Source of the DNA: a virus
Strand: one strand, 5' to 3'
IMG/VR virus record: IMGVR_UViG_3300010883_000321
Coordinates: 1 to 27,687 of that record
DNA length: 27,687 nt
In this document: piece after piece, positions 15,470-23,331 of the stretch
How positions within the stretch are numbered: the first letter of the stretch is position 1
How the letters are laid out: the number at the start of each line of letters is the position of its first letter
Program-made: the position numbers and the translations under genes
Notes under the pieces: generated by a model
Told to the model about the DNA's origin: nothing
Databases searched by the model: none
What the model saw: only the letters and a program-made list of their open reading frames with translations

Positions 15470-18258
15470 CAGTTACCGCCGACCACTACGTCCGGGATCA
15501 AAGCGAGCAGGTTCATCGGCAGCGGATCTCGCTGCTGCACGATGACATAGCCGTCCTTGTTCCAGCTCGGTGACATCGTCACGCCCTTGTCCCCCGTGAC
15601 CCACGCGGGTGGCTGGCCGTACTGCGCCGACAGGCCGTACTTTATCTCGCGCATATGGTCCCGATCGGGTCCGTACCATCCGCCCAGTGTGGTCTCGAAC
15701 CGCATAGTAAGGCGACCGATCTTCTTATCCCGGCCCTGGATGGTCTCCACAGCCTTGCCGTTGTCTACGCGGAGGGACTGCATCTCGGACGTATACGGCA
15801 GGCCCACATGCACCCTGCTGGCGGGGCTAGGGAGCGTCACGGAGCCGCTCGACACGGTCAGGGAGCGTACAACGTACCCGTTGGCCAGTGCGACCACCGA
15901 CTGCCCCTCTAAGTGCCACATGCCGCCCACTGTGGTGACGGCCTTACGGACCACCCCAGCGGAGCTGTATACTTTGAAGGCGCTGCCATTAACATTGGCC
16001 CCGTTGTTCTGGAGCTGGAATGTGTGGGTGGTGGCACCGGCTACAGTATAGCCAGTACCCTCGATCTCGGTGTCGTATGACCAACCACGAGTAGCGGTGC
16101 TGTCTGCAACCTTAACGCCCGTTATGTCGACGACATCGCCGTTGCTAAACCCATGCGAGGCGGCGGTGACAACGACGGGGTTGGCGTTAGTAAAGCCCGT
16201 GATGGCTACGGGGGTGTCCAGCGTCAACCCGCTGTCTACGAAGTAGCTGTCCTGCACGTCGGATATATCGCGGGTCCGCATACGTTCAATGTACTTGACT
16301 GTCGCCCCTCCGACGACGCGGTCAATGACGCAGTAAGTGAAGTCGTCGTCGCCTTCACGAATAGCAGCGGCTGATTTGAAGTCGCCTTTGGTAGTATGCC
16401 TGTGCCAGCCAAACACGTTCTGCTCTCTGGAATACGTCATTCCAAGAAGGACGCCGTCGTCCCGAACACACCAGAGAAGGCTGTGCGGCGCTTGGGCGTA
16501 GGTCCAGTCAACGATGGTGTTGTTGTCAAAGAGGTGGCGGGCCAAGACAGACAGGTCGTTGCCCGTGTAGCTATCACTCTCGAACTTGTAGCCTAAATCG
16601 CGCACGGCCTGGCCGGGCTGCATATAGATGACGATATCGCCGGCGACAATGGGTGGAAGCTCAGTGGAGCCGTAGTATGACTGAGGCTTGATCTGGATGC
16701 CCGAAGGAGTGATGACGCCATCCACGCCTTGCACCAGCCACTCGCCACCGGACGTCAGAACCACAAGATCGGACAGGGAAACATAGTGGCGTATCTCGTT
16801 GACCTGCCTACTGGCCAGGGTCACCGTTATTGCGTCGTCGTCCCTCGTCGGGCTGGACACCGCGAGGTTTGTGAAGTGGGCAGTCTGCGTCATCCATACG
16901 CGCTGGGTATGGGTGTCGCTGTTTCCAAACAGCTTTCGCTGCTCATGGTAACCCACAGTAGACGGGTAGTTACCCGTCCCCACGAATGGGTTACGAGTGC
17001 GCGGAGGTGTGTCGTCAACTTCCGGGCCGATATTCTTATCGTCGAAGTCGGTGTTCTCAGTGCGGCCGACAAATCCAAACAGGCCGTTCTTCTCACGGTA
17101 GACGGTGTAGCTCTCTGCCCCGGATACGGCTGTCCACGCAACAGTGTTATCCGGCGTTGCATGGCCGTTTGTAATTTTAATAAACATAGGAAACACGGAG
17201 CCGCCTGACGAGTACGTCGTGTAGCTCGTCGTGTTAACCGCAGCGCCTGTGCTGTCTGTAAGCTCAAACGTGGTGCTTGCCTTGTTGGCTACCTTAAACA
17301 CCTGACCGTTAGCTTCGGTCATACCCACTACGCCGCTGATATAAACGTCATCCCCATTCACAAGGCCGTGCGAACCTGAAGTTGTGACGACGCCGGGGTC
17401 TGCTTTTGTTATGGCGGTAATGCCGCTGCCTACCGCGGGGGCAGTTCCCCGCAGGCTTTCTTCCCCGCTATCGACGTTCGTTGCGGTGACGACGTAGCGC
17501 TCTGTCTCGGAGCCGGTGCTGTTTACCGTAACCCCTAAACCCGTAGGGAAAGCCTGCTCAGGCTTAAAATCTATTTCGGTAAGGGACCATGCATCGTGGT
17601 CCGTGCGGGCGATGTCTCGGGGGGCGTAGTTTGGATGCGTTACAGTTAGAACATCCGCGGACTGAACATACTGCAGACCAAAGATGTCCGCGGTCGCGTA
17701 TGGCGTAGTTAGCTCGAACACCTCCTGCGCGGTTCCTGCAGATCCGTAGACCGTAAAAGCCCCGCTGTTTATGTTCGCCCCGGCGTAATCGGTTAACGCA
17801 AACGTGTGAGTAGTCGCGCTGGCAACTCTAAAGAACCTGCTGTTGAGCTCGGTCATACCCACTACGCCGGTGATGAATACGTCGTCGTCATTGCTAAAGC
17901 CGTGGCTGCTTGACGTGACCACAGCCGGGTTCGCTCTGGTGACAGCGGATATAACCTTCGCGCTACCTGTAAGCACCTGGCCGCCGTCCTTGTAGACGCG
18001 CATATACAGGTTGCCAAACTCAAGAATGTAGGTCTGGGTGGTGTTGAACTCAAATGGAATGAGCCGGACAGACGTAGACGGCGTTTTAGATGGGGCGACG
18101 TACTCCAGTCCGGGTCGGTTGGTCAGCCCGCCGTGTATCTGCACGAAGAAATTCTCAGCCTTGTAGACGGAGGTCTTGTACTTGTCGATGTCAACGCGGG
18201 CAGCAATAGCCTCGCTGACTTCTCCACCCGACAGATTAGACTGGCCGACCTTAGTCAT
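15469..18258 (-). CDS. Tail tubular protein B (T7 gp12-like nozzle) with three FCCH-like repeats, 929 aa
   Basis: Tail nozzle protein. The N-terminus (QSNLSGGEVSEAIAARVDID, YKAENFFVQIHGGLTNRPG, IPFEFNTTQTYILEFGNLYMRVYKDG) is the hallmark of T7 gp12-type tail tube proteins, and central/C-terminal segments (YHEQRKLFGNS, VLTSGGEWLVQG, QPGQAVRDLGYKFESDSYTGNDLSVLARHLF, GLPYTSEMQSL) also fit. It is longer than T7 gp12 (about 794 aa) because of three insertions of about 75-88 residues at roughly 102-178, 279-354 and 684-771, each with an ANPxVVT...SHGFxNGDxVxITGV...TF.L pattern like the FCCH domain seen in phage tail proteins. A fibronectin-III-like segment (AWTAVSGAESYTVYREK) follows the second. 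ATG 18258 forms a TAATG overlap with the gp11-like gene. Confidence 0.92.
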   Translation of the reverse strand: MTKVGQSNLSGGEVSEAIAARVDIDKYKTSVYKAENFFVQIHGGLTNRPGLEYVAPSKTPSTSVRLIPFEFNTTQTYILEFGNLYMRVYKDGGQVLTGSAKVISAVTRANPAVVTSSSHGFSNDDDVFITGVVGMTELNSRFFRVASATTHTFALTDYAGANINSGAFTVYGSAGTAQEVFELTTPYATADIFGLQYVQSADVLTVTHPNYAPRDIARTDHDAWSLTEIDFKPEQAFPTGLGVTVNSTGSETERYVVTATNVDSGEESLRGTAPAVGSGITAITKADPGVVTTSGSHGLVNGDDVYISGVVGMTEANGQVFKVANKASTTFELTDSTGAAVNTTSYTTYSSGGSVFPMFIKITNGHATPDNTVAWTAVSGAESYTVYREKNGLFGFVGRTENTDFDDKNIGPEVDDTPPRTRNPFVGTGNYPSTVGYHEQRKLFGNSDTHTQRVWMTQTAHFTNLAVSSPTRDDDAITVTLASRQVNEIRHYVSLSDLVVLTSGGEWLVQGVDGVITPSGIQIKPQSYYGSTELPPIVAGDIVIYMQPGQAVRDLGYKFESDSYTGNDLSVLARHLFDNNTIVDWTYAQAPHSLLWCVRDDGVLLGMTYSREQNVFGWHRHTTKGDFKSAAAIREGDDDFTYCVIDRVVGGATVKYIERMRTRDISDVQDSYFVDSGLTLDTPVAITGFTNANPVVVTAASHGFSNGDVVDITGVKVADSTATRGWSYDTEIEGTGYTVAGATTHTFQLQNNGANVNGSAFKVYSSAGVVRKAVTTVGGMWHLEGQSVVALANGYVVRSLTVSSGSVTLPSPASRVHVGLPYTSEMQSLRVDNGKAVETIQGRDKKIGRLTMRFETTLGGWYGPDRDHMREIKYGLSAQYGQPPAWVTGDKGVTMSPSWNKDGYVIVQQRDPLPMNLLALIPDVVVGGN
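17315..17335. repeat. 21-bp exact direct repeat, copy in FCCH repeat 2
   Basis: This 21-base stretch is identical to 17849-17869. It encodes the shared VGMTE-type loop of the second FCCH-like module of the nozzle protein. Exact DNA identity inside protein repeats that otherwise differ suggests a recent duplication or gene conversion between modules. Confidence 0.8.
17849..17869. repeat. 21-bp exact direct repeat, copy in FCCH repeat 1
   Basis: Partner of 17315-17335, lying in the first FCCH-like module of the nozzle protein gene 534 bases away in the same orientation. Confidence 0.8.
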
Positions 18259-18851
18259 TAAGCCCTCGCCCTGATCCAGTCCGCGTCAGGAATAGACGGC
18301 TCTATACCCTCGTTCGAGTCGCTCGCCCACGCGCTGTTGAGTACAGATCGAGCCTGCTGAAACAGGGAGTTGGCAAGGTCGGGATCCCCCGTCAGCGGCA
18401 CAGCCATACGCGCGCCGAGAACGTAAGAGAACGCCATCACGAACTCAGGGTCGTAGTCGGCGGTGTCTTCAGCGAGAAATGTGTAGAATATCTGCGGCTG
18501 CTCTTCGTCCGTTAGAATAACGCGAGTGCTGCTAGCGTTCCGGGCTACCTCGAAGCGGATCTTCGGCTGGTCGTCCCCGAGGGAATTAACGATGCCGAGC
18601 ATTTTGATACAGTCCGTGGGGTAGGTGTACATATACGACCAATTGCCCGGAGCCGTGCCGCTCAGAGCCGCGGGAGACGTGTACTTTGTGGCGAACACCC
18701 ACGGGTGCTGGCGCAGCAGGGCGTCCCGCGTATCGTCGTAGAGCAAATTCACTTGCTCTGCCTCTGGCGTCGCCTCCGTGATATCGCTGATGTCGTAGCG
18801 ATCGCCAACGTGCTGCAGCGCCATCTTGGCTATTTGGACCTTGCTCGCCAT
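18258..18851 (-). CDS. Tail tubular protein A (T7 gp11-like adaptor), 197 aa
   Basis: Head-to-tail adaptor that joins the portal to the nozzle. Family features visible: an N-terminal helix ASKVQIAKMALQHVGDRYDISDI, then EQVNLLYDDTRDALLRQHPWVFATK (the LRxHPWxFA motif is diagnostic of gp11-type adaptors), WSYMYTYPTDCIKML, IFYTFLAEDTADYDPEFVMAFSYVLGARMAVPLTGD and a C-terminal helix. Length matches T7 gp11 (about 196 aa). GGGAG lies about 10 bases upstream of ATG 18851. It is coupled to the nozzle gene by TAATG. Confidence 0.93.
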   Translation of the reverse strand: MASKVQIAKMALQHVGDRYDISDITEATPEAEQVNLLYDDTRDALLRQHPWVFATKYTSPAALSGTAPGNWSYMYTYPTDCIKMLGIVNSLGDDQPKIRFEVARNASSTRVILTDEEQPQIFYTFLAEDTADYDPEFVMAFSYVLGARMAVPLTGDPDLANSLFQQARSVLNSAWASDSNEGIEPSIPDADWIRARA

Positions 18852-18874
18852 CGGATATTACTCCCAGGTGCCGG

Positions 18875-19036
18875 TTATGGTACAGCCTTGCGGCGCTTCG
18901 GCGCCACTTCTTCTTCCTCAAGAATAATAATGTCACGAGTGGGGAGGACGACGTCGTCCGGGATGTCGTACTCGACACCAGTGCGGTACCGGCGGTTGTT
19001 GTCGAAGAACTCTGCGCGGAAGATAACTCTAGGCAT
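18875..19036 (-). CDS. Small hypothetical phage protein, 53 aa
   Basis: A short frame, ATG 19036 to TAA 18875, with a strong TAAGGAG site 7-8 bases upstream. The protein MPRVIFRAEFFDNNRRYRTG... has a beta-rich N-terminal part (VEYDIPDDVVLPTRDIII), an acidic patch (LEEEE) and a basic tail (KRRKAVP). Small proteins with the pattern RYRxGxxYxIPDDxxLP are common after capsid genes in phages, possibly head completion or minor structural proteins; this is inference. It is the first gene after the intrinsic terminator at 19051-19080 and leads the tail gene series. Confidence 0.78.
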   Translation of the reverse strand: MPRVIFRAEFFDNNRRYRTGVEYDIPDDVVLPTRDIIILEEEEVAPKRRKAVP

Positions 19037-19050
19037 ATGTGTCTCCTTAG

Positions 19051-19080
19051 AAAAATGGTGGGGGCCTACAAGCCCCCACC
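19051..19080 (-). terminator. Strong intrinsic terminator after the capsid module
   Basis: On the minus strand a perfect 9-bp GC-rich stem (GGTGGGGGC / GCCCCCACC, bases 19057-19065 with 19072-19080) with a 6-base loop is followed by A and five Ts (19051-19055). It lies 12 bases after the cement protein stop and just before the ribosome binding site of the 53-aa gene. It would lower expression of tail genes relative to the capsid and cement genes, a common arrangement in phages. On the plus strand there is no T-run, so it is directional. Confidence 0.85.
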
Positions 19081-19092
19081 AAATCAGCTTGC

Positions 19093-19542
19093 TTAGTTAG
19101 TTGCGTCTGGATACGCGACCCAGCCCTTGGGATCGTATGTCAGATACGCATCGATCGTTCCGCCGGTGAGCGCAGCAGTGGCCGTCGTAGTGACGATACC
19201 GAGGTAACGCTCGTAGGTAGCGATTGGAAGCGCGATCATAATCTGCTGAGAATTAGCAGTCAGACCAGACAGGGCGATAGCCGCCGTCGAGAAGTGCGTA
19301 GTTTGCGTGCCGTCGACCGCGATGGCAGCCTGGGCGTCTGACGCAAGGGTGAACACAACAGTGGCAGATCCGCCCGACGTCACAGCAGCGTTGACCCGAA
19401 GCACGAGGTAGATGGGTTGTCCGTTGCCTACATCAGAGGTCACAGAACCAAGGTCAATAACGTCGCCGATGAGGTCGCTGTTAGTGCCCGAGGTGTCGAG
19501 AGCGGTGGCGTCCGCAAATTCAAGCCGTTCGTCCATAATCAT
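19093..19542 (-). CDS. Capsid cement/decoration protein, Bbp16-like, 149 aa
   Basis: The protein begins MIMDERLEFADATALDTSGTNSD and continues with a beta-strand-rich fold: IDLGSVTSDVGNGQPIYLVLRVNAAVTSGGSATVVFTLASD, a mid-strand region and a C-terminal IDAYLTYDPKGWVAYPDATN. This is the pattern of the Bbp16 family of Bordetella phage BPP-1, a jelly-roll cement protein that trimerises on the capsid surface and stabilises it. It follows the major capsid gene by 27 bases, as bbp16 does in BPP-1. The ribosome binding site AAAGGA lies about 9 bases upstream of ATG 19542. The terminator at 19051-19080 ends this transcript. Confidence 0.87.
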   Translation of the reverse strand: MIMDERLEFADATALDTSGTNSDLIGDVIDLGSVTSDVGNGQPIYLVLRVNAAVTSGGSATVVFTLASDAQAAIAVDGTQTTHFSTAAIALSGLTANSQQIMIALPIATYERYLGIVTTTATAALTGGTIDAYLTYDPKGWVAYPDATN

Positions 19543-19569
19543 GGCGTAAGTCCTTTCTTTATGGAGCGG

Positions 19570-20568
19570 TTAAGAAACAGTCGCTTCGTTGCCACGAAGG
19601 GCATCGCAGCGACGGATCGGGATACCACCCCACGAGGTCTGCATCGTACCACCAACCAAGTCGACACTAAGGGTCGATGAGCTGACAGCGGATGAGGTCT
19701 GCCGGCGAAGCATGGACAGGATGGATTTGTCCATGTACCAAGCGCATCGACCAGCCGAAGTGTTAGGCAGCTCGGTCCACGCCTGGTGCATCAGGTCGTT
19801 GATGATGGCCCCGCTCGCCGCGTTGTACGTCAGAGCAGAGCGGTCAATGTTGGCAATACGAACAGCGTAACGCCAATCGCGAACCGACAGGCCCACATCC
19901 CAGCGATAGTGGGTGCGATACGCCTGCATCCGGCCATTAGCGCCGTCAGCGTTCTCAAGGGTGACTTCACCCAGATCGCGCTGCTGAACACCCGCCATAG
20001 AGCCTTTGGGGATAATACCGTGGCAGGTATTGGGGCCCCAACAGATCAACCAGATCGAGGCGTTGTCCGAACCCGACCCACCGCCGGCAATGATGTTGTC
20101 ACCATTTTCAGCAGAGAGCGAGTTGTACCGGGCCGAGAGGCCGGTGAACTCTTCCGGGGCAGTGCTTTCATCGCCATAGAACAGCGTCGACGCAAACTCC
20201 TGGTTCATGCCTTCGATGTGCGGACGATCTTCCTGCAGACGGAACGAGGCAGGGTTTCCGGCCATGTCAACAAGGGCCTTATCGACTTCGGAATAATCCT
20301 CCATCATACCAGTGTTATCGGTGACCTGGACCGCACGGCTCTTCGTCGGCTGGACGCCGCCGTAGAGTTTCCGCCACGTCGGCGTAGGCAGACCAGAGCG
20401 GATCGAAGTCCGGTGGCCCGTAGTGAGGTTGCCCTCAAGGAACGTCATGTCCAGGAGGATTTCGTTGGTGGCGTTGAGAATTTCAACAACATCAGCAATC
20501 GACCCGTCGGGATCGGTGACCTTCGCGAGGTCAGCGAGCGTCGGGTTAGTCACGCTGAGAGTAGCCAT
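19570..20568 (-). CDS. Major capsid protein, HK97-fold (Bbp17/epsilon15-like), 332 aa
   Basis: Main shell protein. Length and sequence fit the epsilon15/BPP-1 capsid family: N-terminal LTNPTLADLAK-type segment (VTNPTLADLAKVTDPDGSI), VVEILNATNEILLDMTFLEGN, TGHRTSIRSGLPTPTWRKL, QVTDNTGMMEDYSEVDKALVDMAG, SFRLQEDRPHIEGMNQEFASTLFYGD (the E-loop/spine region), and a C-terminal MDKSILSMLRRQ and IRRCDAL segment. AAGGAG sits 9 bases upstream of ATG 20568 and overlaps the scaffold stop, which favours strong, linked expression. Flanked by scaffold before and cement protein after, as in BPP-1. Confidence 0.93.
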   Translation of the reverse strand: MATLSVTNPTLADLAKVTDPDGSIADVVEILNATNEILLDMTFLEGNLTTGHRTSIRSGLPTPTWRKLYGGVQPTKSRAVQVTDNTGMMEDYSEVDKALVDMAGNPASFRLQEDRPHIEGMNQEFASTLFYGDESTAPEEFTGLSARYNSLSAENGDNIIAGGGSGSDNASIWLICWGPNTCHGIIPKGSMAGVQQRDLGEVTLENADGANGRMQAYRTHYRWDVGLSVRDWRYAVRIANIDRSALTYNAASGAIINDLMHQAWTELPNTSAGRCAWYMDKSILSMLRRQTSSAVSSSTLSVDLVGGTMQTSWGGIPIRRCDALRGNEATVS

Positions 20569-20580
20569 GGTTATAACTCC

Positions 20581-21234
20581 TTAATTGGCTGCGAACATAG
20601 TTGGGTACATCCTCTCCAAGCTATCTCGGCCTTCGATTTTGGTGTCTCCGGTGACGAGGTCGCTCTCAGAAATTGCGCGCCCAACACGATAGAAGAGGCG
20701 GATAACCTCCGGGTGGCTCCCCAGACCAAGCCCTTCCGGGTTAGTGTCTGAGGGGGCGTCGATCAGTTTGGCCAGTTGTGGACTACCGAAAGTATCGATC
20801 GCCCGCTTCGCCAGCCCAAGGTTCTCGTCGAGGGACTCCCCGCCAAGCTCCTTGTCAGCTTTTGTTTCGTCAGCCCAGTGACTGATCCGCTCACTAAACT
20901 GCGCTGACATCTCCTGCATTGCCGAGGCACTGCGCTTGATGTCGTACTCTACAAGCTGCTGAAATTGATTCTGAGTAAGGCCCAGCTCCTTGGCAGTCTC
21001 GCCAAAGACCTCGATCTTACTGGGATCGATCTCAGCACCTTCCGGTGACTTGAACTCGTACTTTTCAGGTACGGCGTCACCGTCGGCTCCTTCGCCCTCG
21101 TCACCCGACAGCAGGGTCTTGGATTTCTCTTCGCTGGCGCCTTCTTCAGGCTGCTCGGCGATTGTCTCGTCTGTTGTCTCGTCGGCAGTGACCTCCTCGG
21201 CCACTACCTCCTCAGCTACTTCTTCGTCTGCCAT
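20581..21234 (-). CDS. Scaffolding protein, 217 aa
   Basis: Assembly scaffold that guides capsid polymerisation and is then removed. The first 60 residues are extremely acidic (runs of E/D with few other residues), followed by KYEFKSPEGAEIDPSKIEVFGETAKELGLTQNQFQQLVEYDI, a helical segment conserved in podovirus scaffolds, and a C-terminal helical region (SHPEVIRLFYRVGRAISESD). The last residues are ERMYPTMFAAN. Scaffold C-termini usually bind the coat protein, so this tail is the likely capsid contact. ATG 21234 is preferred over ATG 21246 because GGAGGAG overlaps the codons in between. It lies directly upstream of the capsid gene. The RMYPTM peptide is shared with the small protein at 23332-23601. 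Confidence 0.9.
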   Translation of the reverse strand: MADEEVAEEVVAEEVTADETTDETIAEQPEEGASEEKSKTLLSGDEGEGADGDAVPEKYEFKSPEGAEIDPSKIEVFGETAKELGLTQNQFQQLVEYDIKRSASAMQEMSAQFSERISHWADETKADKELGGESLDENLGLAKRAIDTFGSPQLAKLIDAPSDTNPEGLGLGSHPEVIRLFYRVGRAISESDLVTGDTKIEGRDSLERMYPTMFAAN

Positions 21235-21237
21235 GTT

Positions 21238-21244
21238 CTCCTCC
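21238..21244 (-). promoter_or_regulatory. Ribosome binding site GGAGGAG deciding the scaffold start
   Basis: GGAGGAG on the minus strand lies 3 bases from ATG 21234 at its 3' end (5 bases from the GGAGG core). It falls inside the 4 codons between the two possible ATGs, so initiation at 21234 (MADEEV) is more likely than at 21246. Confidence 0.75.
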
Positions 21245-21290
21245 ATTGGCTAGTCTAAACCCCGGCTGGGGCGGGTATGTGTGCGTTGGG

Positions 21291-21584
21291 TCAACCATCG
21301 AAATGGTTCTCCTCAAGCATCTTCATATACGCCGTCGAGTTGAGGTCTCTGAGCTGCTCGTGCAGCCGCAATCCCACAGACCGGGCGCCCTCGTTAAACG
21401 CAGTGGAGTCGAAGCTCCCCGGCACAAAGCTGGGAGAGTTGGCGTGGCTGTGCCCATATATCAATGCGTAGAGCCACCGCCGCCCGCGGGGTGCAGAAAC
21501 AATGAACTCGATATCCTTCTGCAGGTCATCGTCCACGCGCTGAGCCTTGGCCACTTGTTCCGGGTCGCTGGCGTCATACGTCAT
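21291..21584 (-). CDS. Bbp19-like phage protein, 97 aa
   Basis: A small, mostly helical protein with the sequence RRWLYALIYGHSHANSPSFVPGSFDSTAFNEGARSVGLRLHEQLRD, matching the family motif RRwLydLiy...D...sF..g..D.TaFnEG.RnvGL.L...L seen in Bbp19 of Bordetella phage BPP-1 and many podoviruses. The position between portal and scaffold genes is also the same. The role is not established; it may be a minor head protein. ATG 21584 overlaps the portal stop by ATGA. Confidence 0.82.
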   Translation of the reverse strand: MTYDASDPEQVAKAQRVDDDLQKDIEFIVSAPRGRRWLYALIYGHSHANSPSFVPGSFDSTAFNEGARSVGLRLHEQLRDLNSTAYMKMLEENHFDG

Positions 21585-23329
21585 ACGGAAGCCCCCGGCC
21601 CCTGCCCGCCAAGGCCGCCTAGCAGGTTGGTCAGCGCGTTGGGGTTCTGGGTATCCGTCTCGCTCAGTACCTTGGCGCTCTGTGCCAGCTTGCCGGCCTC
21701 TTCGCGCTGGTGGACCGCCTGCTCAGCCTCAGCCTTAGCCTTACGCTTGGTAGCGACAGCAGCGCTTGAGATGATGACGTCCGGGCTGGTCCCGAGGATG
21801 TCGGAATACTGCCGGAGGGCCTCGTCGGCGTCGACGCCGTCCACGATCTCCGGGAACATGGCGGACATATTGCCCGCGAACCCGAGCACGCGCTCAAGGC
21901 TGGACGCGGCGACAGCCTGCTGGGCCTGTGCAAGCAGGGAAACGTACTCCACTTCCAGGTCTTCGCCTTCGAGAGCGTCCGGTATAGGGGGGAGGAGACC
22001 ACCCTCCAGGGCGTACTCAAACACGTCGTCCAACAGGGGGTCCAACAGTTCGACATTGATCCGTTGGAGCACAGGCCCGAGCAGCACTAGTTTCTCTGAG
22101 TGGCGTTCAACCACCTCGGTAGCCGTCATCTGACGGCGATCCGAGTTGATCATCATAGCGAATAGGTCGGCGTAGAAGCCGCGCTGCACGCGGTTCTGAA
22201 CCTCCTGGATGTCCATCATAAGCTCATTGATGCGCGGCTGGACTTGGTACGCCGGGGCAAAGCCCTGCGCGCCCTGCAGAGGGTCGACGTATGTCGTCTG
22301 CCCAGGCAGCACCGTCGACGGCTTACCCTTCAGGCTGGTCGGTGCGACCATCGGGGGGTTGACCATTTTGTCGATGGCCTGGGCCTTGCGCTTCTGCTGG
22401 TGCTGGAGCTGCTTGATGTCGCCGAGGTTGTCCATTCCGGGGGATCTGCCGTAGACCTCACCGCTGAGGACGTCCCAGCGGGGCACATAGGCGGGGAACT
22501 TGTTGTATCCGCTCTCCATGAGGAAGGCGTCGCTCTCGGACGACAGCTCGAAGTAGCAACTCTTGAACGGCATGTTCTTGCCGTCCTTCTTGTCATACTC
22601 GCGATCGGCCATGAGGCGAGGCTCGATGACGTGGACGATCTCGACCCGAGCGTCGTAGTTGCCGTTGTCCCACAGCTTCTTCGTCGCCTTGCTGGCCCCG
22701 CTCCAGTCCATAGACCCGGAGACTTTGTGGACGAACTTCTGCACGATCTGTCCGACAGTCATCGTGAAGTGGCGCCCAAGAGTGTCCACAACACCAAGAT
22801 CGTTCTCGGCGATGACGTACTCTCCGGCAGTGAACGGGCGGAACCGGATCACACTCTCGAACGACGGCTGCCGGTACAGAGGAGCAGTGCCGAACGAACC
22901 GAGTTCTGTGTAGACCGTATGGATCGAGTTGTAGAAGTTAGACTTGTGCAGGATTGCGCGCTCAATCTTCTCCACCTGAGCCAGCCACGCCCTGACCTCG
23001 CCGTCGTCCATCAGATCATCGCGCACCTTGCGCCGGTGCCACGGCCGTGCCGGCGACGTCATACCCGACATCAGACCAGCAGCCATCGTCCGCAGCGCCT
23101 GCGTACCAGTGCTGTCGATAATCTTGGTCGTGCGCTTTCGGCCCTTGCTATTCTGGCTCTCGGTAAGATAGCGGCCGCGCCGCGGGGCGATGTAGTCCGT
23201 GATCTCCATCCAATGAGAGCGCCACGAGGAGCGGTCGCCCTCAAGCTGAGTATAGCGGCGGTACAGCGCGGACTTCTTACCGCGCAGCGGGACGGTCGTG
23301 TAGGTGTTGTCGATGCTGGGTAATGGCAT
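21581..23329 (-). CDS. Portal protein (podovirus head-tail connector), 582 aa
   Basis: Dodecameric portal at one capsid vertex through which DNA enters and leaves and to which the terminase and gp11-like adaptor dock. Family signatures: LEGDRSSWRSHWMEITDYIAPRRGRY near the N-terminus, the diagnostic TQALRTMAAGLMSGMTSPARPW (about 75-96), FYNSIHTVYTELGSFGTAPL, DRQMTATEVVERHSEKLVLLGPVL-type segment (NSDRRQMTATEV), and INVELLDPLLDDVFEYAL. This is the bacteriophage head-to-tail connector family of T7-like phages; T7 gp8 has 536 residues. The C-terminus is Gly-rich (GGLGGQGPGASV). Preceded by the small acidic protein and followed by the Bbp19-like gene with an ATGA overlap. Confidence 0.95.
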   Translation of the reverse strand: MPLPSIDNTYTTVPLRGKKSALYRRYTQLEGDRSSWRSHWMEITDYIAPRRGRYLTESQNSKGRKRTTKIIDSTGTQALRTMAAGLMSGMTSPARPWHRRKVRDDLMDDGEVRAWLAQVEKIERAILHKSNFYNSIHTVYTELGSFGTAPLYRQPSFESVIRFRPFTAGEYVIAENDLGVVDTLGRHFTMTVGQIVQKFVHKVSGSMDWSGASKATKKLWDNGNYDARVEIVHVIEPRLMADREYDKKDGKNMPFKSCYFELSSESDAFLMESGYNKFPAYVPRWDVLSGEVYGRSPGMDNLGDIKQLQHQQKRKAQAIDKMVNPPMVAPTSLKGKPSTVLPGQTTYVDPLQGAQGFAPAYQVQPRINELMMDIQEVQNRVQRGFYADLFAMMINSDRRQMTATEVVERHSEKLVLLGPVLQRINVELLDPLLDDVFEYALEGGLLPPIPDALEGEDLEVEYVSLLAQAQQAVAASSLERVLGFAGNMSAMFPEIVDGVDADEALRQYSDILGTSPDVIISSAAVATKRKAKAEAEQAVHQREEAGKLAQSAKVLSETDTQNPNALTNLLGGLGGQGPGASV

Positions 23330-23331
23330 CG

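Noticed and set aside
19786-20751. Long plus-strand open frame (321 codons) opposite the capsid and scaffold genes
   Set aside because: It lies antisense to two confidently identified genes, has no ribosome binding site and gives a compositionally odd protein. In GC-rich DNA such antisense frames are common.
21260-21271. CCCC-GGCT-GGGG inverted repeat between the Bbp19-like and scaffold genes as a terminator
   Set aside because: The stem is only 4 bp and is followed by TTTAG rather than a T-run; transcription must continue into scaffold and capsid genes.
21246-23323. Long plus-strand frames (295 and 359 codons) opposite the portal gene
   Set aside because: Same reasoning: antisense to a firmly assigned portal gene, no family motifs, Arg/Ser- or Val/Leu-rich artefactual composition.
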